Numbered from the stretch's first letter, positions 21,522 to 31,976 are shown. The stretch is 64,000 bases of DNA from Hydrogenophaga intermedia (GCF_000723405.1 NZ_CCAE010000015.1:1-64000); one strand, 5' to 3'. The notes: generated from the sequence alone by a model not told the origin. Translations and numbers: made by a program.

Positions 21522-21675
21522 TTGGGTCTGAGTTGCCGTGCTCAAGAGGGACACTGAGCACTGCGGACAACTCATAGAGTTTACCCTGAATCGCCTCCCC
21601 CATCTGGGGAGTGGCCCATCCTTTTTTCATGGGCGTCCCCAAGGCGTCAGGCCCGCGCAAGGCAGGCTTGCCCGA

Positions 21676-22086
21676 TCACTTGGAAGGGATCTGCCCGGCG
21701 CCGGTGGGCGCGGGAGTGCCGGACGGTGCCGGCGTGGTGTCGGGCGCGGCGGGCGCCGTGGCACCACCCGGAATCTGCTGCACTGGGCTGGCCGGCGCGG
21801 CGGGCACGTTCTCAAGCACGCTGCCCGAACTCGGTGCCTCGCGCAGGTTGCCGAAATACGCCAGGCCCAGCGTGCAGGCGAGAAATACGCCAGCCAGCAC
21901 GGCCGTGGTGCGCGAGAGGAAGTTCGCGCCGCCGGAGGCGCCAAACAGGCTGGCCGAACCGGCACCGCCGCCGCCGAACGCGGCGCCAGCATCGGCACCC
22001 TTGCCGTGTTGCATGAGGATCAGGCCGATCATGCCGAGCGCAGCGAGGATCTGCACCACGAGCAGAAGGGTCAACAGGACATTCAT
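21676..22086 (-). CDS. secG: Preprotein translocase subunit SecG
   Basis: Auxiliary SecYEG subunit, 136 residues: two membrane helices (NVLLTLLLVVQILAALGMIGLI and the second near residues 58-78) joined by the typical loop MQHGKGADAGAAFGGG. The C-terminal tail is extended and rich in Ala/Pro, common in Burkholderiales. It lies between tpiA and tRNA-Leu, an order conserved in many proteobacteria. Confidence 0.95.
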   Translation of the reverse strand: MNVLLTLLLVVQILAALGMIGLILMQHGKGADAGAAFGGGGAGSASLFGASGGANFLSRTTAVLAGVFLACTLGLAYFGNLREAPSSGSVLENVPAAPASPVQQIPGGATAPAAPDTTPAPSGTPAPTGAGQIPSK

Positions 22087-22144
22087 CAGGTTCTCCGTTT
22101 GGTTCGATCAGCGCCTTCTGGGCGCGATCGGTTCGATGCTGTGT

Positions 22145-22891
22145 TCAGTGGGCGGCGGCGACGATCTGCAGGAAATCGGGCGCCTTGAGGGAGGCTCCAC
22201 CGATCAGTCCCCCGTCGATGTCGGGCTGGGCGAGCAAGCTGGCGGCGTTGGCCGCGTTCATGCTGCCGCCGTACAGGATGCGCACGCGCTCGGGGTGGCT
22301 GGTGGCCGCGGCGAGCTGGGCGCGCAGCACGGCGTGCACCTGCTGGGCTTGCTCGGGCGTTGCCGTCTTGCCGGTGCCGATGGCCCACACGGGCTCATAG
22401 GCCACGACGATCTCGCTCGTGCAATGGGCCACGGCGTGGATGACTGCGGCCAGTTGGCGCTTGACAACCGCCTCGGTCTGCTCAGCCTCACGCTCGACCA
22501 GGGTTTCACCCACGCACACGATGGGTGTGATGCCTGCAGCCAGCGCGCGCTGCGCCTTGGCCGCGACGAGGGCGTCGGTTTCGCCATGGTACTGGCGACG
22601 CTCGGAATGGCCCACGATGGCGTAGCGGCAGCCGAAGTCCTTGAGCATGGCGGCCGACACCTCACCGGTGTAGGCACCTTGTTCGTGCGCGGACATGTCC
22701 TGCGCACCCCAGTCGATCGGGCTGCCGGCGAGCAAGCCTTGCACCTGCGCGAGATACGGCGCGGGCGCACAGACGGCCACGTCGGCCGAGGGCTGGCCAA
22801 CACCGGTCAGCAGCGCGCGCAACAGCGCCTCGTTGGCGGCCAGGCCGCCATTCATCTTCCAGTTGCCGGCGATGAGTTTCTTGATCGTCAT
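22145..22891 (-). CDS. tpiA: Triosephosphate isomerase
   Basis: Interconverts dihydroxyacetone phosphate and glyceraldehyde 3-phosphate. Catalytic signature segments are present: AGNWKMNG (active-site Lys), VGHSERR (electrophilic His) and [12 protein letters not shown] (catalytic Glu and the flexible loop). At 248 residues it is full length. It starts 4 bases after the quinone oxidoreductase stop. Confidence 0.97.
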   Translation of the reverse strand: MTIKKLIAGNWKMNGGLAANEALLRALLTGVGQPSADVAVCAPAPYLAQVQGLLAGSPIDWGAQDMSAHEQGAYTGEVSAAMLKDFGCRYAIVGHSERRQYHGETDALVAAKAQRALAAGITPIVCVGETLVEREAEQTEAVVKRQLAAVIHAVAHCTSEIVVAYEPVWAIGTGKTATPEQAQQVHAVLRAQLAAATSHPERVRILYGGSMNAANAASLLAQPDIDGGLIGGASLKAPDFLQIVAAAH

Positions 22892-22895
22892 GACA

Positions 22896-23894
22896 TCAGG
22901 ACCACTTCAGCACGAGCTTGCCGACGTGGCGGTTCGATTCCATGAGGGTGTGCGCCTCGGCCGCCTGGGTAGGGGCGAACACCTGGTGGATGACGGGCTT
23001 GACCGCGCCCGATTCGAGCAGCGGCCAAACGTGTTCCTTGAGCGAACGCGCAATGGCGGCCTTGAAGGCCACGGGGCGCGGGCGCAGTGTGGAGCCTGTG
23101 ATGGTGAGGCGGCGGCGCAGCACCAGGCCGGCGTTGAATTCGGCCTTGACGCCGCCCTGCACCGCGATGATGACCAGACGGCCGTCCTCGGCCAGGCAAT
23201 CGACCTCGCGCGCCACGTAGCCGCCCGCGACCATGTCGAGGATGACGTCGACACCCCGGCCGCCGGTGATGTCGGCCACAGCGGCCACGAAGTCCTGCGA
23301 GCGGTAGTTGATGGCGTGATCGGCGCCCAACGCCTTGCACGCCGCGCATTTCTCGTCGCTGCCGGCGGTGGCGATCACTGTCGCGCCCCGGGCCTTGGCG
23401 ATCTGGATCGCGGTGACACCGATGCCGCTGGTGCCGCCCTGTACGAGCAGGGTTTCACCGGCCTGCAGGCGGCCGCGATCGAAGACGTTGCTCCAGACGG
23501 TGAAGAAGGTCTCGGGCAAGGAAGCCGCGGCCACGTCGTCGAGCACCTTGGGCACGGGCAAGCACTGGCCCACCGGCGCCACGCACCACTCGGCGTAGCC
23601 ACCACCGGCCACCAACGCGCAGACACGGTCACCGATCTTGAGACCGGCCTGCGCCAGCGCGTCGGCGTCACCCGATTCGATGACGCCGGCCACTTCCAAC
23701 CCCGGGATGTCGGACGCGCCGGGCGGTACCGGGTAGTTGCCGGTGCGCTGCAGCACATCGGGACGGTTCACGCCCGACGCGCTCACGCGGATCAGCAATT
23801 CCCCGGCGCCCGCCACGGGGCGCGGGCGCTCGGCCAGGCGCAGCACCTCGGGCGCACCAAAGCCGTTGATCTCGACCGCTTGCATGCTCGACAT
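22896..23894 (-). CDS. NAD(P)H-quinone oxidoreductase, zeta-crystallin-like MDR enzyme
   Basis: Medium-chain dehydrogenase/reductase of the zinc-free quinone oxidoreductase group, which reduces quinones with NAD(P)H in the cytoplasm. The early motif [11 protein letters not shown] and the nucleotide-binding stretch [23 protein letters not shown] are diagnostic; the zinc-binding cysteines of alcohol dehydrogenases are absent. Two ATGs are possible (23894 and 23885, giving MSSMQAVEI or MQAVEI); neither has a clear ribosome site. The gene begins just after pnp and is followed by tpiA, so it belongs to the same minus-strand run. Confidence 0.85.
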   Translation of the reverse strand: MSSMQAVEINGFGAPEVLRLAERPRPVAGAGELLIRVSASGVNRPDVLQRTGNYPVPPGASDIPGLEVAGVIESGDADALAQAGLKIGDRVCALVAGGGYAEWCVAPVGQCLPVPKVLDDVAAASLPETFFTVWSNVFDRGRLQAGETLLVQGGTSGIGVTAIQIAKARGATVIATAGSDEKCAACKALGADHAINYRSQDFVAAVADITGGRGVDVILDMVAGGYVAREVDCLAEDGRLVIIAVQGGVKAEFNAGLVLRRRLTITGSTLRPRPVAFKAAIARSLKEHVWPLLESGAVKPVIHQVFAPTQAAEAHTLMESNRHVGKLVLKWS

Positions 23895-23904
23895 CGCGCG
23901 CGGC

Positions 23905-26136
23905 TTATTGCTGCTGCTGTTGCTGCTGGGCGGCCTCGTCGGCCGTCGCGGCGGGGCGCTGGTCGCGTTGCTCGCGGCCTTCGCGGGGCTCACGCGGTTC
24001 GCGCGGTTCACGGAACTCGCGCGGCTCGCGATCGCCACCACCGCTGCGCTCCAGCAGTGCCTTCATCGACAGCTTGACGCGACCCTTCTCGTCGGTCTCG
24101 AGCACCTTGACCTTCACGATCTGGCCTTCCTGGAGGTAGTCGGTGACCTTCTCCACGCGCTCGTGCGCGATCTGGCTGATGTGCAGCAGGCCGTCCTTGC
24201 CGGGCAGCAGGTTGACCAGGGCGCCGAAGTCCAGGATCTTGGTGATCGGGCCTTCGTAGACCTTGCCCACTTCCACCTCGGCCGTGATCTCGCCGATGCG
24301 ACGCTTGGCCTCGTCGGCCTTGGCGCCGTCGGTGGCCGCGATGGTGATGGTGCCGTCTTCCTCGATGTTGATCTGGCAACCGGTTTCTTCGGTCAGCGCG
24401 CGGATCACGGCGCCGCCCTTGCCGATCACGTCGCGGATCTTCTCGGGGTTGATCTTCATCGTGTAGAGCTTGGGCGCGAAGCTGCTGATCTCCGTCTTGG
24501 CTTCGCCCATGGCTTCCTGCATCTTGCCCAGGATGTGCATGCGCGCCTCTTTGGCCTGGGCCAGCGCGACCTGCATGATTTCCTTGGTGATGCCCTGGAT
24601 CTTGATGTCCATCTGCAGGGCGGTGATGCCGTTGGTGGTGCCCGCGACCTTGAAGTCCATATCGCCCAGATGATCTTCGTCACCCAGGATGTCGGTCAGC
24701 ACGGCGAAACGGTTGGCGTCCTTGATCAGGCCCATGGCGATGCCGGCCACGTGCGCCTTCATGGGCACGCCAGCGTCCATCAGCGCCAGGCAACCGCCGC
24801 ACACCGACGCCATCGACGACGAGCCGTTGGATTCGGTGATCTCGGAGACCACGCGCATGGTGTAGGGGAAGTCTTCCTTGGTGGGCAGGCAAGCCACCAG
24901 GGCGCGCTTGGCCAGGCGGCCGTGGCCGATCTCGCGGCGCTTGGGGCTGCCCACGCGGCCGGTCTCGCCAGTGGCGAAGGGTGGCATGTTGTAGTGCAGC
25001 ATGAAGCGGTCTTCGAACTCGCCAGCCAGCGCGTCGATGCGCTGCGCGTCGCGGTCGGTACCCAGGGTGGCGACCACCAGGGCCTGCGTCTCGCCGCGCG
25101 TGAAGAGCGCCGAGCCGTGGGTGCGCGGCAGCACGCCGTTGCGGATTTCGATCGGGCGCACGGTACGCGTGTCGCGGCCGTCGATGCGCGGCTCGCCGGC
25201 CAGGATCTGGCCGCGCACGATGCCGGCTTCGATGTCGAACAGCAGGCCTTCGACCTTGACGCTATCGAACTCGATGCCGGCCGCCTTCAGGCCGCTCATC
25301 ACGGCGGCGTAGGCCTCGCGGCAGGCCTGGGTGCGGGCCTGCTTGTTGCGGATCTGGTAGGCCGCGCGCAGCTTGTCGCCGCCGAGCTCTTCCACCTTGG
25401 CGATCAGCGCTTCGTCGCGCGCGGGCGCCTGCCATTGCCACTCGGGCTTGCCGGCATCGCGCACCAGTTCGTTGATGGCGTTGATGGCGATGTTGGCCTG
25501 CTCATGGCCGAACACCACGCCACCCAACATGACCTCTTCGGACAGTTGCAGCGCCTCGGATTCGACCATCAGCACCGCGGCCTGCGTGCCGGCCACCACC
25601 AGGTCCATCTGAGAGCCCTTGCGCTCGGTCTGGCCCGGGTTGAGCACGTACTGGCCATTGACGTAGCCCACGCGCGCAGCACCGATGGGACCGTTGAACG
25701 GGATGCCGGAGATCGACAGCGCGGCCGAGGTCGCGATCATCGCGGCGATGTCGGCGTCCACCTCGGGGTTGAGCGACAGCGTGTGGATGACCACCTGCAC
25801 TTCGTTGAAGAAGCCCTCGGGGAACAGCGGGCGGATCGGGCGGTCGATCAGGCGGCTGGTCAGCGTCTCCAGCTCGCTCGGGCGGCCTTCGCGCTTGAAG
25901 AAGCTGCCGGGAATCTTGCCGGCGGCATAGGTCTTCTCGATGTAGTCGACCGTCAGGGGGAAGAAGTCCTGGCCGGCCTTGGCCTCGCTCTTGGCGACCA
26001 CGGTGGCCAGCACCACGGTGCCGTCCATGTCGAGCAGCACGGCGCCGCTGGACTGGCGGGCGATTTCGCCGGTTTCCATGGTGACCGTGTGCTGGCCCCA
26101 CTGGAAGGTCTTGGTGACTTTGTTGAACATGCTCAT
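23905..26136 (-). CDS. pnp: Polynucleotide phosphorylase
   Basis: Trimeric 3'-5' phosphorolytic exoribonuclease of the degradosome (743 aa): two RNase PH domains, then KH ([20 protein letters not shown]) and S1 ([32 protein letters not shown]) RNA-binding domains. The C-terminal tail is a run of Arg-Glu-Pro repeats ending in seven glutamines. The start at 26136 was chosen for the AGGAG placed 7 bases before the ATG; an open frame extends upstream into the leader. It lies downstream of rpsO, as in most proteobacteria, and is probably autoregulated through its leader hairpin. Confidence 0.97.
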   Translation of the reverse strand: MSMFNKVTKTFQWGQHTVTMETGEIARQSSGAVLLDMDGTVVLATVVAKSEAKAGQDFFPLTVDYIEKTYAAGKIPGSFFKREGRPSELETLTSRLIDRPIRPLFPEGFFNEVQVVIHTLSLNPEVDADIAAMIATSAALSISGIPFNGPIGAARVGYVNGQYVLNPGQTERKGSQMDLVVAGTQAAVLMVESEALQLSEEVMLGGVVFGHEQANIAINAINELVRDAGKPEWQWQAPARDEALIAKVEELGGDKLRAAYQIRNKQARTQACREAYAAVMSGLKAAGIEFDSVKVEGLLFDIEAGIVRGQILAGEPRIDGRDTRTVRPIEIRNGVLPRTHGSALFTRGETQALVVATLGTDRDAQRIDALAGEFEDRFMLHYNMPPFATGETGRVGSPKRREIGHGRLAKRALVACLPTKEDFPYTMRVVSEITESNGSSSMASVCGGCLALMDAGVPMKAHVAGIAMGLIKDANRFAVLTDILGDEDHLGDMDFKVAGTTNGITALQMDIKIQGITKEIMQVALAQAKEARMHILGKMQEAMGEAKTEISSFAPKLYTMKINPEKIRDVIGKGGAVIRALTEETGCQINIEEDGTITIAATDGAKADEAKRRIGEITAEVEVGKVYEGPITKILDFGALVNLLPGKDGLLHISQIAHERVEKVTDYLQEGQIVKVKVLETDEKGRVKLSMKALLERSGGGDREPREFREPREPREPREGREQRDQRPAATADEAAQQQQQQQ

Positions 26137-26179
26137 GTGTGTTCTCCTGTGTGCGCCCCGTTCAACGGGGACTGCTTGG

Positions 26180-26197
26180 CGTGCAATGCCTTGCACG
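26180..26197 (-). repeat. Short hairpin in the pnp leader
   Basis: CGTGCAA and TTGCACG form a perfect 7-bp stem with a 4-base loop about 45-60 bases before the pnp start. It is the second, start-proximal hairpin of the leader. Confidence 0.45.
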
Positions 26198-26227
26198 GAC
26201 CCGGAGAACGCACCCGCAAGACGATGC

Positions 26228-26268
26228 CATTCCAGAGGGATTGCGCCGACCGCAACCCCGTTGGAATG
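26228..26268 (-). promoter_or_regulatory. Long stem-loop in the rpsO-pnp spacer, candidate RNase III site
   Basis: CATTCCA (26228-26234) pairs with TGGAATG (26262-26268). Inside, GGG/CCC and TTGCG/CGCAA continue the stem around a short loop, with small bulges. In enterobacteria the pnp mRNA leader forms a double-stranded RNase III target used for PNPase autoregulation. Position and shape here match that idea; the function is inferred. Confidence 0.5.
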
Positions 26269-26326
26269 ACACAGCTTCGCTCGGTGTGTGAACTCCGGAC
26301 TGGATGAGCGGGGGCGCCAAACGCAA

Positions 26327-26358
26327 AAAGCCCGAGCCAGCGAACCAACTCAGGCTTT
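26327..26358 (-). terminator. Intrinsic terminator after rpsO
   Basis: On the minus strand AAAGCCTGAG and CTCGGGCTTT form a 10-bp stem (one G-U) with a 12-base loop, followed by TT. It lies 25 bases after the rpsO stop. Readthrough would feed the pnp leader. Confidence 0.8.
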
Positions 26359-26382
26359 TCGATCGGGCACACCCGGCTCGGT

Positions 26383-26649
26383 TTATTTGCGCAGGCCCAG
26401 TTTCTGGATGAGGGCCAGGTAGCGGTCGGCGTCCTTGGCCTTCAGGTAATCCAGCAGCTTGCGGCGACGGCTCACCATGCGCAGCAGGCCGCGACGACCG
26501 TGGTGGTCCTTGGCGTGCGTCTTGAAGTGCGGGGTGAGTTCGTTGATGCGGGCCGTCAGGATGGCGACCTGGACTTCGGGGCTGCCGGTGTCGTTGGCAC
26601 CGCGGGCGTTGTCGGCGATGACGCCGGCTTTGACTTGCTGATCGATCAT
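26383..26649 (-). CDS. rpsO: 30S ribosomal protein S15
   Basis: Primary 16S rRNA-binding protein uS15 with 88 residues, the usual length. The core segments [21 protein letters not shown] and [21 protein letters not shown] are present. ATG 26649 has AGGAAA 8 bases upstream; a much longer open frame upstream is not coding. A possible -10 (TAGAAT on the minus strand, near 26775) lies 120 bases before the start, without a convincing -35. The order is rpsO, terminator, pnp. Confidence 0.97.
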   Translation of the reverse strand: MIDQQVKAGVIADNARGANDTGSPEVQVAILTARINELTPHFKTHAKDHHGRRGLLRMVSRRRKLLDYLKAKDADRYLALIQKLGLRK

Positions 26650-26798
26650 TTCAATGTTTCCTGTGGACTTGCGTCCCGCTGCAGCATGGGCCGGACCCTG
26701 TGGGGTGACCTTGGGGTGAGACCCCGCCGCGACGGGCGTGGAGCCGCTCCAACCGGAACGGCAACCGCGCATTCTAGCCGAAGTGGCACCGAGGCTGG

Positions 26799-27980
26799 CT
26801 AGTTCTTGCCCTGCTTGTCCAGCCAGCCGCGCAGCCGCCGCACGCCCTCCTCCAGCCGCGCCACATCCTGGCTGGCGAAACACCAGCGCAGCCAGCCGGC
26901 CGCCTCGGGCGCGAAGGCGCTGCCCGGCGCCAGGCCCAGGCCAGCCTCGCGCACCAGGCGCTTGGCCACGTCCAGGCAATCGGCCTGCCCAGGCAGACGG
27001 AAGAAGGCGTACATGCCGGCACGCGGCGTGGCCAGTTCCACCCCAGGCAGGGCCTGCAGCAGCGGCACCAGGGTGTCGCGGCAGCGGCGCAGGTGAGCCA
27101 CCAGGGCGGGCGTGACGGCGTCGCCGTGCGCGATGGCGGCGATGGCGCCGCGCTGCACGAACACCGGCGCGCAGGAGGTGTTGAACTCGATGAGCTTGCC
27201 CACCGCCTCGATGAGCGCGGCCGGCAACACCAGCCAGCCCAGACGCCAACCGGTCATGAGGAAACTCTTGGAAAAGCTGTGGGCGACGATGAGGCGGTCG
27301 TCGGGCTCAGCCACGTCCAGGAAGCTGGGTGCCGCGCCGTTCGAGGTATCACCTTCGAAATACAGGCGTTCGTAGACCTCGTCCGCCACGATCCAGGTGC
27401 CGGTGGCGCGGCAGTGGGCCAGGATGGCGCGCTGCTGGTCGGCCGCGAGCGTGAAGCCGGTGGGGTTGGCCGGCGCGTTGATGATCAGCGCCCGCGTGGC
27501 CGGCGTGACGGCCTGGCGCAGCGCGTGGAGGTCCAGCGTCCAGGCGCCGCCGCGCGGCACCAGCGACACACTGCGCACACGCGCGCCCAGGATCTGCGGC
27601 TGCGCCACCAGGTTGGGCCAGGCCGGCGTGAGCACCACCACCTCGTCGCCCGCGTTCACCAGGGCCTGCGCCGCCAGCATGAGGCCATTGACGCCGCCCG
27701 AGGTGACCGCGATTCGGCCGAACCAGTGCGCAGGGCCGCGCCCCGGGTGAAGCCGCTCGGTGTAACCGGCGATGGCCTCGCGCAGCTCGGGCAGGCCCAG
27801 GTTATGCGCGTAGAAGGTCTCGCCGGCCTGCAGCGAGGCGATGGCCGCCTGGCGGATCGGCTCGGGCGTCACCTCGTCGCTTTCGCCGAACCAGAACTTG
27901 AGCACGCCCTCGCGGCCGATGCCCTCGTTGGCAACCTCCCGAATGCGCGAGCCTTCCAGGCCCGCCACCACCTTACGCAT
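26799..27980 (-). CDS. PLP-dependent class I/II aminotransferase
   Basis: Fold-type I aminotransferase of 393 residues. The PLP lysine is in [24 protein letters not shown] and ADEVYERL carry the cofactor-contacting Asn, Asp and Tyr, and the substrate-carboxylate arginine is near the C terminus (WLRWCF). It acts in amino-acid metabolism in the cytoplasm. The class (aspartate, aromatic or branched-chain substrate) cannot be decided from these motifs. It stands alone upstream of rpsO, with 149 bases between. Confidence 0.9.
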   Translation of the reverse strand: MRKVVAGLEGSRIREVANEGIGREGVLKFWFGESDEVTPEPIRQAAIASLQAGETFYAHNLGLPELREAIAGYTERLHPGRGPAHWFGRIAVTSGGVNGLMLAAQALVNAGDEVVVLTPAWPNLVAQPQILGARVRSVSLVPRGGAWTLDLHALRQAVTPATRALIINAPANPTGFTLAADQQRAILAHCRATGTWIVADEVYERLYFEGDTSNGAAPSFLDVAEPDDRLIVAHSFSKSFLMTGWRLGWLVLPAALIEAVGKLIEFNTSCAPVFVQRGAIAAIAHGDAVTPALVAHLRRCRDTLVPLLQALPGVELATPRAGMYAFFRLPGQADCLDVAKRLVREAGLGLAPGSAFAPEAAGWLRWCFASQDVARLEEGVRRLRGWLDKQGKN

Positions 27981-28000
27981 GCGCTGGCTCCGTCTTCAAT

Positions 28001-29287
28001 TCAGAAGCGGGGCATGCTACAGGCGTGCGGCAGCTCCGCCTGCTGTGGGGTCAGGCTGCGGATCACGCGGAAACCGTAGCCCGAGCCCTCGACGTCGAAC
28101 TTCACGCCGGGCGTGCCCTGGCGGTCCATCACGGCCACGGCCAGGCTCTGCTGGAACTGGTGGTCGGCACCGCGCATGCGCCCACGTTGGCCCGCCAGGC
28201 CCACATCGGCCTTTTCCAGTTGGGTGGCGACGGCACCCGCCTCCACCGTGCCCGCGCGCTCGATGGCTTGCGCCAGTGCCTCGATCATGAGCTGCATGCG
28301 CATGTGCACGTAGTCCTCCTCGGGCTTGGGGAAGCGCTCGCGGAAGGTTTTGTAAAAGGCCTCGCTCTCGGCCGTGGGCACGTTCGGGAACCAGTCGGCC
28401 ACGGCCACCACCTTGCCGATGCCGGCGTCGCCGAGGGCCGCTGGCGCGCCCAGGGCGTTGCCGTAGAAGGTGTAGAAGCGGCCGTCGAAGCCGACCTCGC
28501 GCGCGGCCTTCACCAGCAGGGTGAGGTCGTTGCCCCAGTTGCCCGTGAGCACGGCCTGCGCGCCACTGGCCTTGATCTTGGTGGCGTACGGCAGGAAATC
28601 CTTGATACGCGCCATGGGGTGAAGCTCGTCGCCGACGATCTTCACGTCGGGCCGCTGGGCACCGAGCTGGCGGCGCGCCTCGCGCAGCACGCCCTGGCCG
28701 AAGCTGTAGTCCTGGCCGATGAGGTAAATGCGCTCCAGCGCCTTGTCCTCGCGCAGCACGCTCATGAGCGCGGTCATGCGCATGTCGGCGTGGGCGTCGA
28801 AGCGGAAGTGCCAGGGGCTGCACTTCTCGTTGGTGAGCACCGGGTCCACCGCCGAGTAGTTGAGGAAGAGCTGGCGGCGCTGCGGCTCGCGCTCGTTGTG
28901 CTTGTTGATGGCCTCGATGATGGCGCTGGCCGCCGCAGAAGAGTTGCCCTGGGCCACGATGGTGATGCCGCGATCGTTGGCCAGGCGCAGGGAGGCCAGC
29001 GCCTCTTCCGCCTGGTTCTTGCTGTCGAAGCGCTCGATGAGCAGGGGCCGCGCGCCACCGGGCAGCTTGACGCCGCCGCGCGCATTGACCCGCTCGGTGG
29101 CCCACAGCAGGTTGCGGAACACCGCCTCGCCGGTGTTGGCGAAGGGGCCGGACAGGCCTTCGATCATGGCGATGCGGATGGGCTCGCCGCGCGGCGCGGG
29201 GGCCTGGGCCTGGCCGGGCGACACGACGGCAAGGGACAAGACGGCAGCGGCCAGCGTGGCCAGCCCGCGACGGGAAATCAGGGTCAT
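28001..29287 (-). CDS. ABC transporter periplasmic binding protein, branched-chain amino acid type
   Basis: Secreted substrate-binding protein (428 aa) of the LivK/HAAT type (periplasmic binding protein fold I). The signal peptide MTLISRRGLATLAAAVLSLAVVSPGQAQA carries a twin-arginine-like SRRGLA start. The mature part begins PIRIAMIEGLSGPFANTGE, typical of the family. ATG 29287 has GGAG 6 bases upstream; an open frame further upstream runs through the AT-rich control region. No permease or ATPase gene adjoins it, so it is an orphan, or serves a transporter encoded elsewhere. Ligand unknown. Confidence 0.85.
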   Translation of the reverse strand: MTLISRRGLATLAAAVLSLAVVSPGQAQAPAPRGEPIRIAMIEGLSGPFANTGEAVFRNLLWATERVNARGGVKLPGGARPLLIERFDSKNQAEEALASLRLANDRGITIVAQGNSSAAASAIIEAINKHNEREPQRRQLFLNYSAVDPVLTNEKCSPWHFRFDAHADMRMTALMSVLREDKALERIYLIGQDYSFGQGVLREARRQLGAQRPDVKIVGDELHPMARIKDFLPYATKIKASGAQAVLTGNWGNDLTLLVKAAREVGFDGRFYTFYGNALGAPAALGDAGIGKVVAVADWFPNVPTAESEAFYKTFRERFPKPEEDYVHMRMQLMIEALAQAIERAGTVEAGAVATQLEKADVGLAGQRGRMRGADHQFQQSLAVAVMDRQGTPGVKFDVEGSGYGFRVIRSLTPQQAELPHACSMPRF

Positions 29288-29340
29288 GAACAACTCCGTG
29301 GTGAAACTGCGGGCCGTCGAAAGGAGGATGCGGCCCGTCA

Positions 29341-29358
29341 CTGTCGCCTGCGCGACAG
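29341..29358. promoter_or_regulatory. Perfect palindrome upstream of the orphan binding-protein gene
   Basis: CTGTCGC-CTGC-GCGACAG is a 7-bp perfect inverted repeat beside the most AT-rich stretch of this area (about 29357-29385, with TAATTCATAATTAT). It is 54 bases before the start codon of the binding-protein gene, so it may be an operator overlapping its promoter (inference). Confidence 0.4.
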
Positions 29359-29420
29359 ATAAGTACTCTAATTCATAATTATCCCGATCACCTGCCGCTG
29401 ATCCGTCGGTCATGCGAAGC

Positions 29421-30506
29421 TCAGAACAGCGGAGCCAGATCGGCCAGCGGCCAGCGCGGGGCCACGTCGAAGCGGCCGGCGCCCACGTCGGCGGCCAACA
29501 GGCCCGCCTGGGCGCGCAGGCCGGCGGCCAGGGCGATCATGGCGCCGTTGTCGGTGCACAGCGCCAGCTCGGGGTAGTGCACGCGCAGGCCACGCTCAGC
29601 GGCGGCCTGGTTCAACTGGGCGCGCAGGTGGGTGTTGGCGCCCACGCCACCGGCCACCACCAGGCGGCGCAGGCCCGTGGCCTTCAATGCCGCCAGCGAC
29701 TTCTTCACCAGCACCTCCACAATGGCCGCCTGCGCGCCGGCGGCCACGTCAGCCTTCTCCCGCTCGCTCAGCGGATCGGCCAGCCGGCTGGTGGCCGGGC
29801 CTTCGGGGGCGGCGCGCGCCAGGCGCTTCACCTGGGTCAGCACAGCCGTCTTGAGGCCGGCGAAGGAGAAATCCAGGTCACCGCTGTGCAGCATCGGCCG
29901 GGGGAATTTGTAGGCGGCGGCGTCGCCCTGCTCCGCCAACCGCGCCAGCGCCGGCCCGCCCGGGTAGCCCAGGCCCAGCAGCTTGGCCGATTTGTCGAAG
30001 GCCTCCCCGGCCGCGTCGTCGATGGTTTCGCCCAGCAGCTCGTAACGCCCCACCCCGTCCACGCGCATGAGCTGCGTGTGCCCGCCCGACACCAGCAAGG
30101 CCACGAAGGGGAATTCGGGCGGGTCGGCGCTCAGGAAGGGCGACAGCAGGTGCCCTTCCAGGTGATGGATACCGTGCACCGGCTTGCCCAACGCTACGCC
30201 CAGCGCGTGCGCCACGCCCGTGCCCACCAGCAGCGCGCCGGCCAGGCCGGGGCCGCGGGTGCAGGCGATGGCGTCGACGTCGGCCAGCGCGAGTCCGGCC
30301 TGCGCCAGCACCGCGTCGGTCAGCGGCAGCACACGGCGGATGTGATCGCGGCTGGCCAGTTCGGGCACCACGCCGCCGTAGGCCTGGTGCATCTCGATCT
30401 GGCTGTGCAGCGCGTGACCGAGCAGGCGCGGCACGCCCTCGCTGCCCGCGTCCACGAGGGCCACACCGGTTTCGTCACAGGAGGATTCGATGCCGAGGAT
30501 GCGCAT
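29421..30506 (-). CDS. tsaD: tRNA N6-adenosine threonylcarbamoyltransferase TsaD
   Basis: Catalytic subunit for t6A37 tRNA modification (361 aa, Kae1/Qri7 family, ASKHA fold). [18 protein letters not shown] opens the ATP-binding core, [11 protein letters not shown] carries the two metal-binding histidines, and SGGHTQLM and [10 protein letters not shown] complete the signature. ATG 30506 was chosen because the known N terminus starts there; the open frame beyond belongs to the divergent nitrate regulator region. Confidence 0.97.
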   Translation of the reverse strand: MRILGIESSCDETGVALVDAGSEGVPRLLGHALHSQIEMHQAYGGVVPELASRDHIRRVLPLTDAVLAQAGLALADVDAIACTRGPGLAGALLVGTGVAHALGVALGKPVHGIHHLEGHLLSPFLSADPPEFPFVALLVSGGHTQLMRVDGVGRYELLGETIDDAAGEAFDKSAKLLGLGYPGGPALARLAEQGDAAAYKFPRPMLHSGDLDFSFAGLKTAVLTQVKRLARAAPEGPATSRLADPLSEREKADVAAGAQAAIVEVLVKKSLAALKATGLRRLVVAGGVGANTHLRAQLNQAAAERGLRVHYPELALCTDNGAMIALAAGLRAQAGLLAADVGAGRFDVAPRWPLADLAPLF

Positions 30507-30579
30507 GAGGGGCGGGAGTTTAAGCGCGGCACGTTTGTTGCTCCGCCCTTGTGGAGATACGCCATCGGATAGGTGAAAG

Positions 30580-31836
30580 ATGAAAACGGGCCTGGACTTC
30601 CTGCTGGCCGCCAAGCGCTGCGAGATCGATGGCCTGCAACGCCTGGCCTTTACCGCCACCCTGGTGGACGTGACCGCGCGGCTGGTGCACGGCCTGCAGC
30701 GTGAGCGGGGCTTGACGAACCTGTACCTGGGCTCGCAGGGTCGCAGCTTCGCCGAGGCGCGCGCGGCGCAGGTGGCGGCCTCGCGCCAGGTGGAGGCCGA
30801 GTGGCGCGCGCAGTTCGAGCGCGTGGACGCCGGGACCGCGCAGGCTGGGCACGGCGCGCGCCTGTTCAGCCGCATCGCCTACGTGCTGCAAGGTCTGGAC
30901 GGCCTGGATGCGCTGCGCGCCCAGCTCGACGACCGGGCCTGGGACACCGCCCGCGCCACCGAGGCCTACGTGCACCTGGTGGCCGCGCTGCTGGCGGTGG
31001 TGTTCGAGGCCGCCGACAGCGCCAGCGACCCCGAGGTCTCGCGCCGTCTGGTGGCGCTGTTCAACTTCATGCAGGGCAAGGAGTTCGCGGGCCAGGAGCG
31101 CGCCGCCGGTGCGGCCCTGTTCGCGCAGGGCCAGGCCGACGCGGCCGGCCAGCAGCGCCTGCTGCACCTGATCGAATCGCAGGAGCGCTGCCTGGAGCTG
31201 TTCGAGAGCTTCGCGCCCACCTCCGCCCGCGCCCTGTGGACAGCCCCACACACCAGCGCGCCCCTGGCCGAGCTGGAGCGTCTGCGCCGCGTGCTCTACA
31301 CCGCCACCCACGGCGCCGCGCTCAAGCCCGAGTTGAGCCAGACCTGGTTCGACGTCTGCAGCGCCCGCATGGACGCCATGAAGCTGGTGGAGGACCGGCT
31401 CACCGCTGACCTGCGCGCCCTGTGCGGCGAGAAGATCGCGCACGCCCAGGCCGAACTGGCCACCTACGGCGCCCTGGCCGCCCAGCCCGCGCCCGACCCC
31501 CTGAGCTTCTACCTGGCACCGGCCGACGCCAGCGCCGCCGCGCCCCCTGTGGGCGCACAGGGCTTCGGCCTGCCGCTGGACCGCTCGGTGCTGGAACTGG
31601 TGCACGACCAGGCGCGCCGCCTGCAAGCCATGGCCGACGAACTGGAGGCCGTGCGCGCCAGTCTCAACGAACGCCGCATCGTCGAGCGCGCCAAGGGCCT
31701 GCTCATGGCGCACCGCCAACTCAGCGAGCCGGAGGCGCACAAAACCCTGCGCCAGATGGCCATGAACCAGAACCGGCGACTGGTGGACGTGGCCGAGGCG
31801 CTGCTGAGCATGGCCGAGGTACTTCCACCCCGGTGA
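30580..31836 (+). CDS. nasR: Nitrate-responsive NIT-ANTAR transcription antiterminator (NasR-type)
   Basis: Protein of 418 residues: an N-terminal all-helical NIT domain (about 30-270; conserved [13 protein letters not shown] and [15 protein letters not shown]) that in Klebsiella NasR binds nitrate and nitrite, then a linker and a C-terminal ANTAR RNA-binding domain (about 345-405; [32 protein letters not shown]). NasR with bound nitrate prevents termination in the leader of the nas operon. The matching leader RNA with two hexaloop hairpins and a terminator lies directly downstream. The start is preceded by AGGTG; the gene is divergent from tsaD across 73 bases. Confidence 0.93.
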   Translation: MKTGLDFLLAAKRCEIDGLQRLAFTATLVDVTARLVHGLQRERGLTNLYLGSQGRSFAEARAAQVAASRQVEAEWRAQFERVDAGTAQAGHGARLFSRIAYVLQGLDGLDALRAQLDDRAWDTARATEAYVHLVAALLAVVFEAADSASDPEVSRRLVALFNFMQGKEFAGQERAAGAALFAQGQADAAGQQRLLHLIESQERCLELFESFAPTSARALWTAPHTSAPLAELERLRRVLYTATHGAALKPELSQTWFDVCSARMDAMKLVEDRLTADLRALCGEKIAHAQAELATYGALAAQPAPDPLSFYLAPADASAAAPPVGAQGFGLPLDRSVLELVHDQARRLQAMADELEAVRASLNERRIVERAKGLLMAHRQLSEPEAHKTLRQMAMNQNRRLVDVAEALLSMAEVLPPR

Positions 31837-31839
31837 ACA

Positions 31840-31856
31840 CGCACTGCTGCGGTGCA
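31840..31856 (+). promoter_or_regulatory. Candidate NtrC-binding site upstream of nrtA
   Basis: CGCACT-N5-GGTGCA matches the NtrC enhancer consensus TGCACC-N5-GGTGCA at the central GCAC...GTGC dyad and in spacing. It is centred about 120 bases before the predicted start of transcription, the normal enhancer distance for sigma-54 promoters. A single site is visible; a second half-site (GCACC near 31876) is weak. Confidence 0.5.
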
Positions 31857-31941
31857 CAAGAATCGATCGAACGCACCAAGCGCGCGCCGGCCAGCCTCGA
31901 TACTTCTTTATAAATCAATTACTTAGAAAATCACCTCTTGC

Positions 31942-31957
31942 TGGCACGCTCTCTGCT
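31942..31957 (+). promoter_or_regulatory. Sigma-54 promoter of the nrtABD operon
   Basis: TGGCACG-CTCT-CTGCT fits the -24/-12 consensus TGGCACG-N4-TTGCW, with GG and GC exactly 12 bases apart and one mismatch in the -12 box. Predicted transcription starts near 31968, leaving a leader of about 157 bases before nrtA. The Klebsiella nasF operon has the same NtrC/sigma-54 plus NasR layout. Confidence 0.75.
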
Positions 31958-31976
31958 TCATGAGAGCAGAACAGCC

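Noticed and set aside
21478-21660. A 60-codon frame over tRNA-Leu
   Set aside because: It overlaps a well-formed tRNA gene and has no recognisable protein features.
26650-27249. A 288-codon frame ending in rpsO, suggesting an S15 with a long N-terminal extension
   Set aside because: S15 is 88 residues, the internal ATG has a good ribosome site, and the extra part overlaps the aminotransferase gene in another frame.
31948-31966. Hairpin GCTCTC...GAGAGC as a first ANTAR hairpin of the nrtA leader
   Set aside because: It lies on the -12 box and before the predicted transcription start, so it would not be in the RNA, and its loop does not fit the six-base A1/G4 rule.
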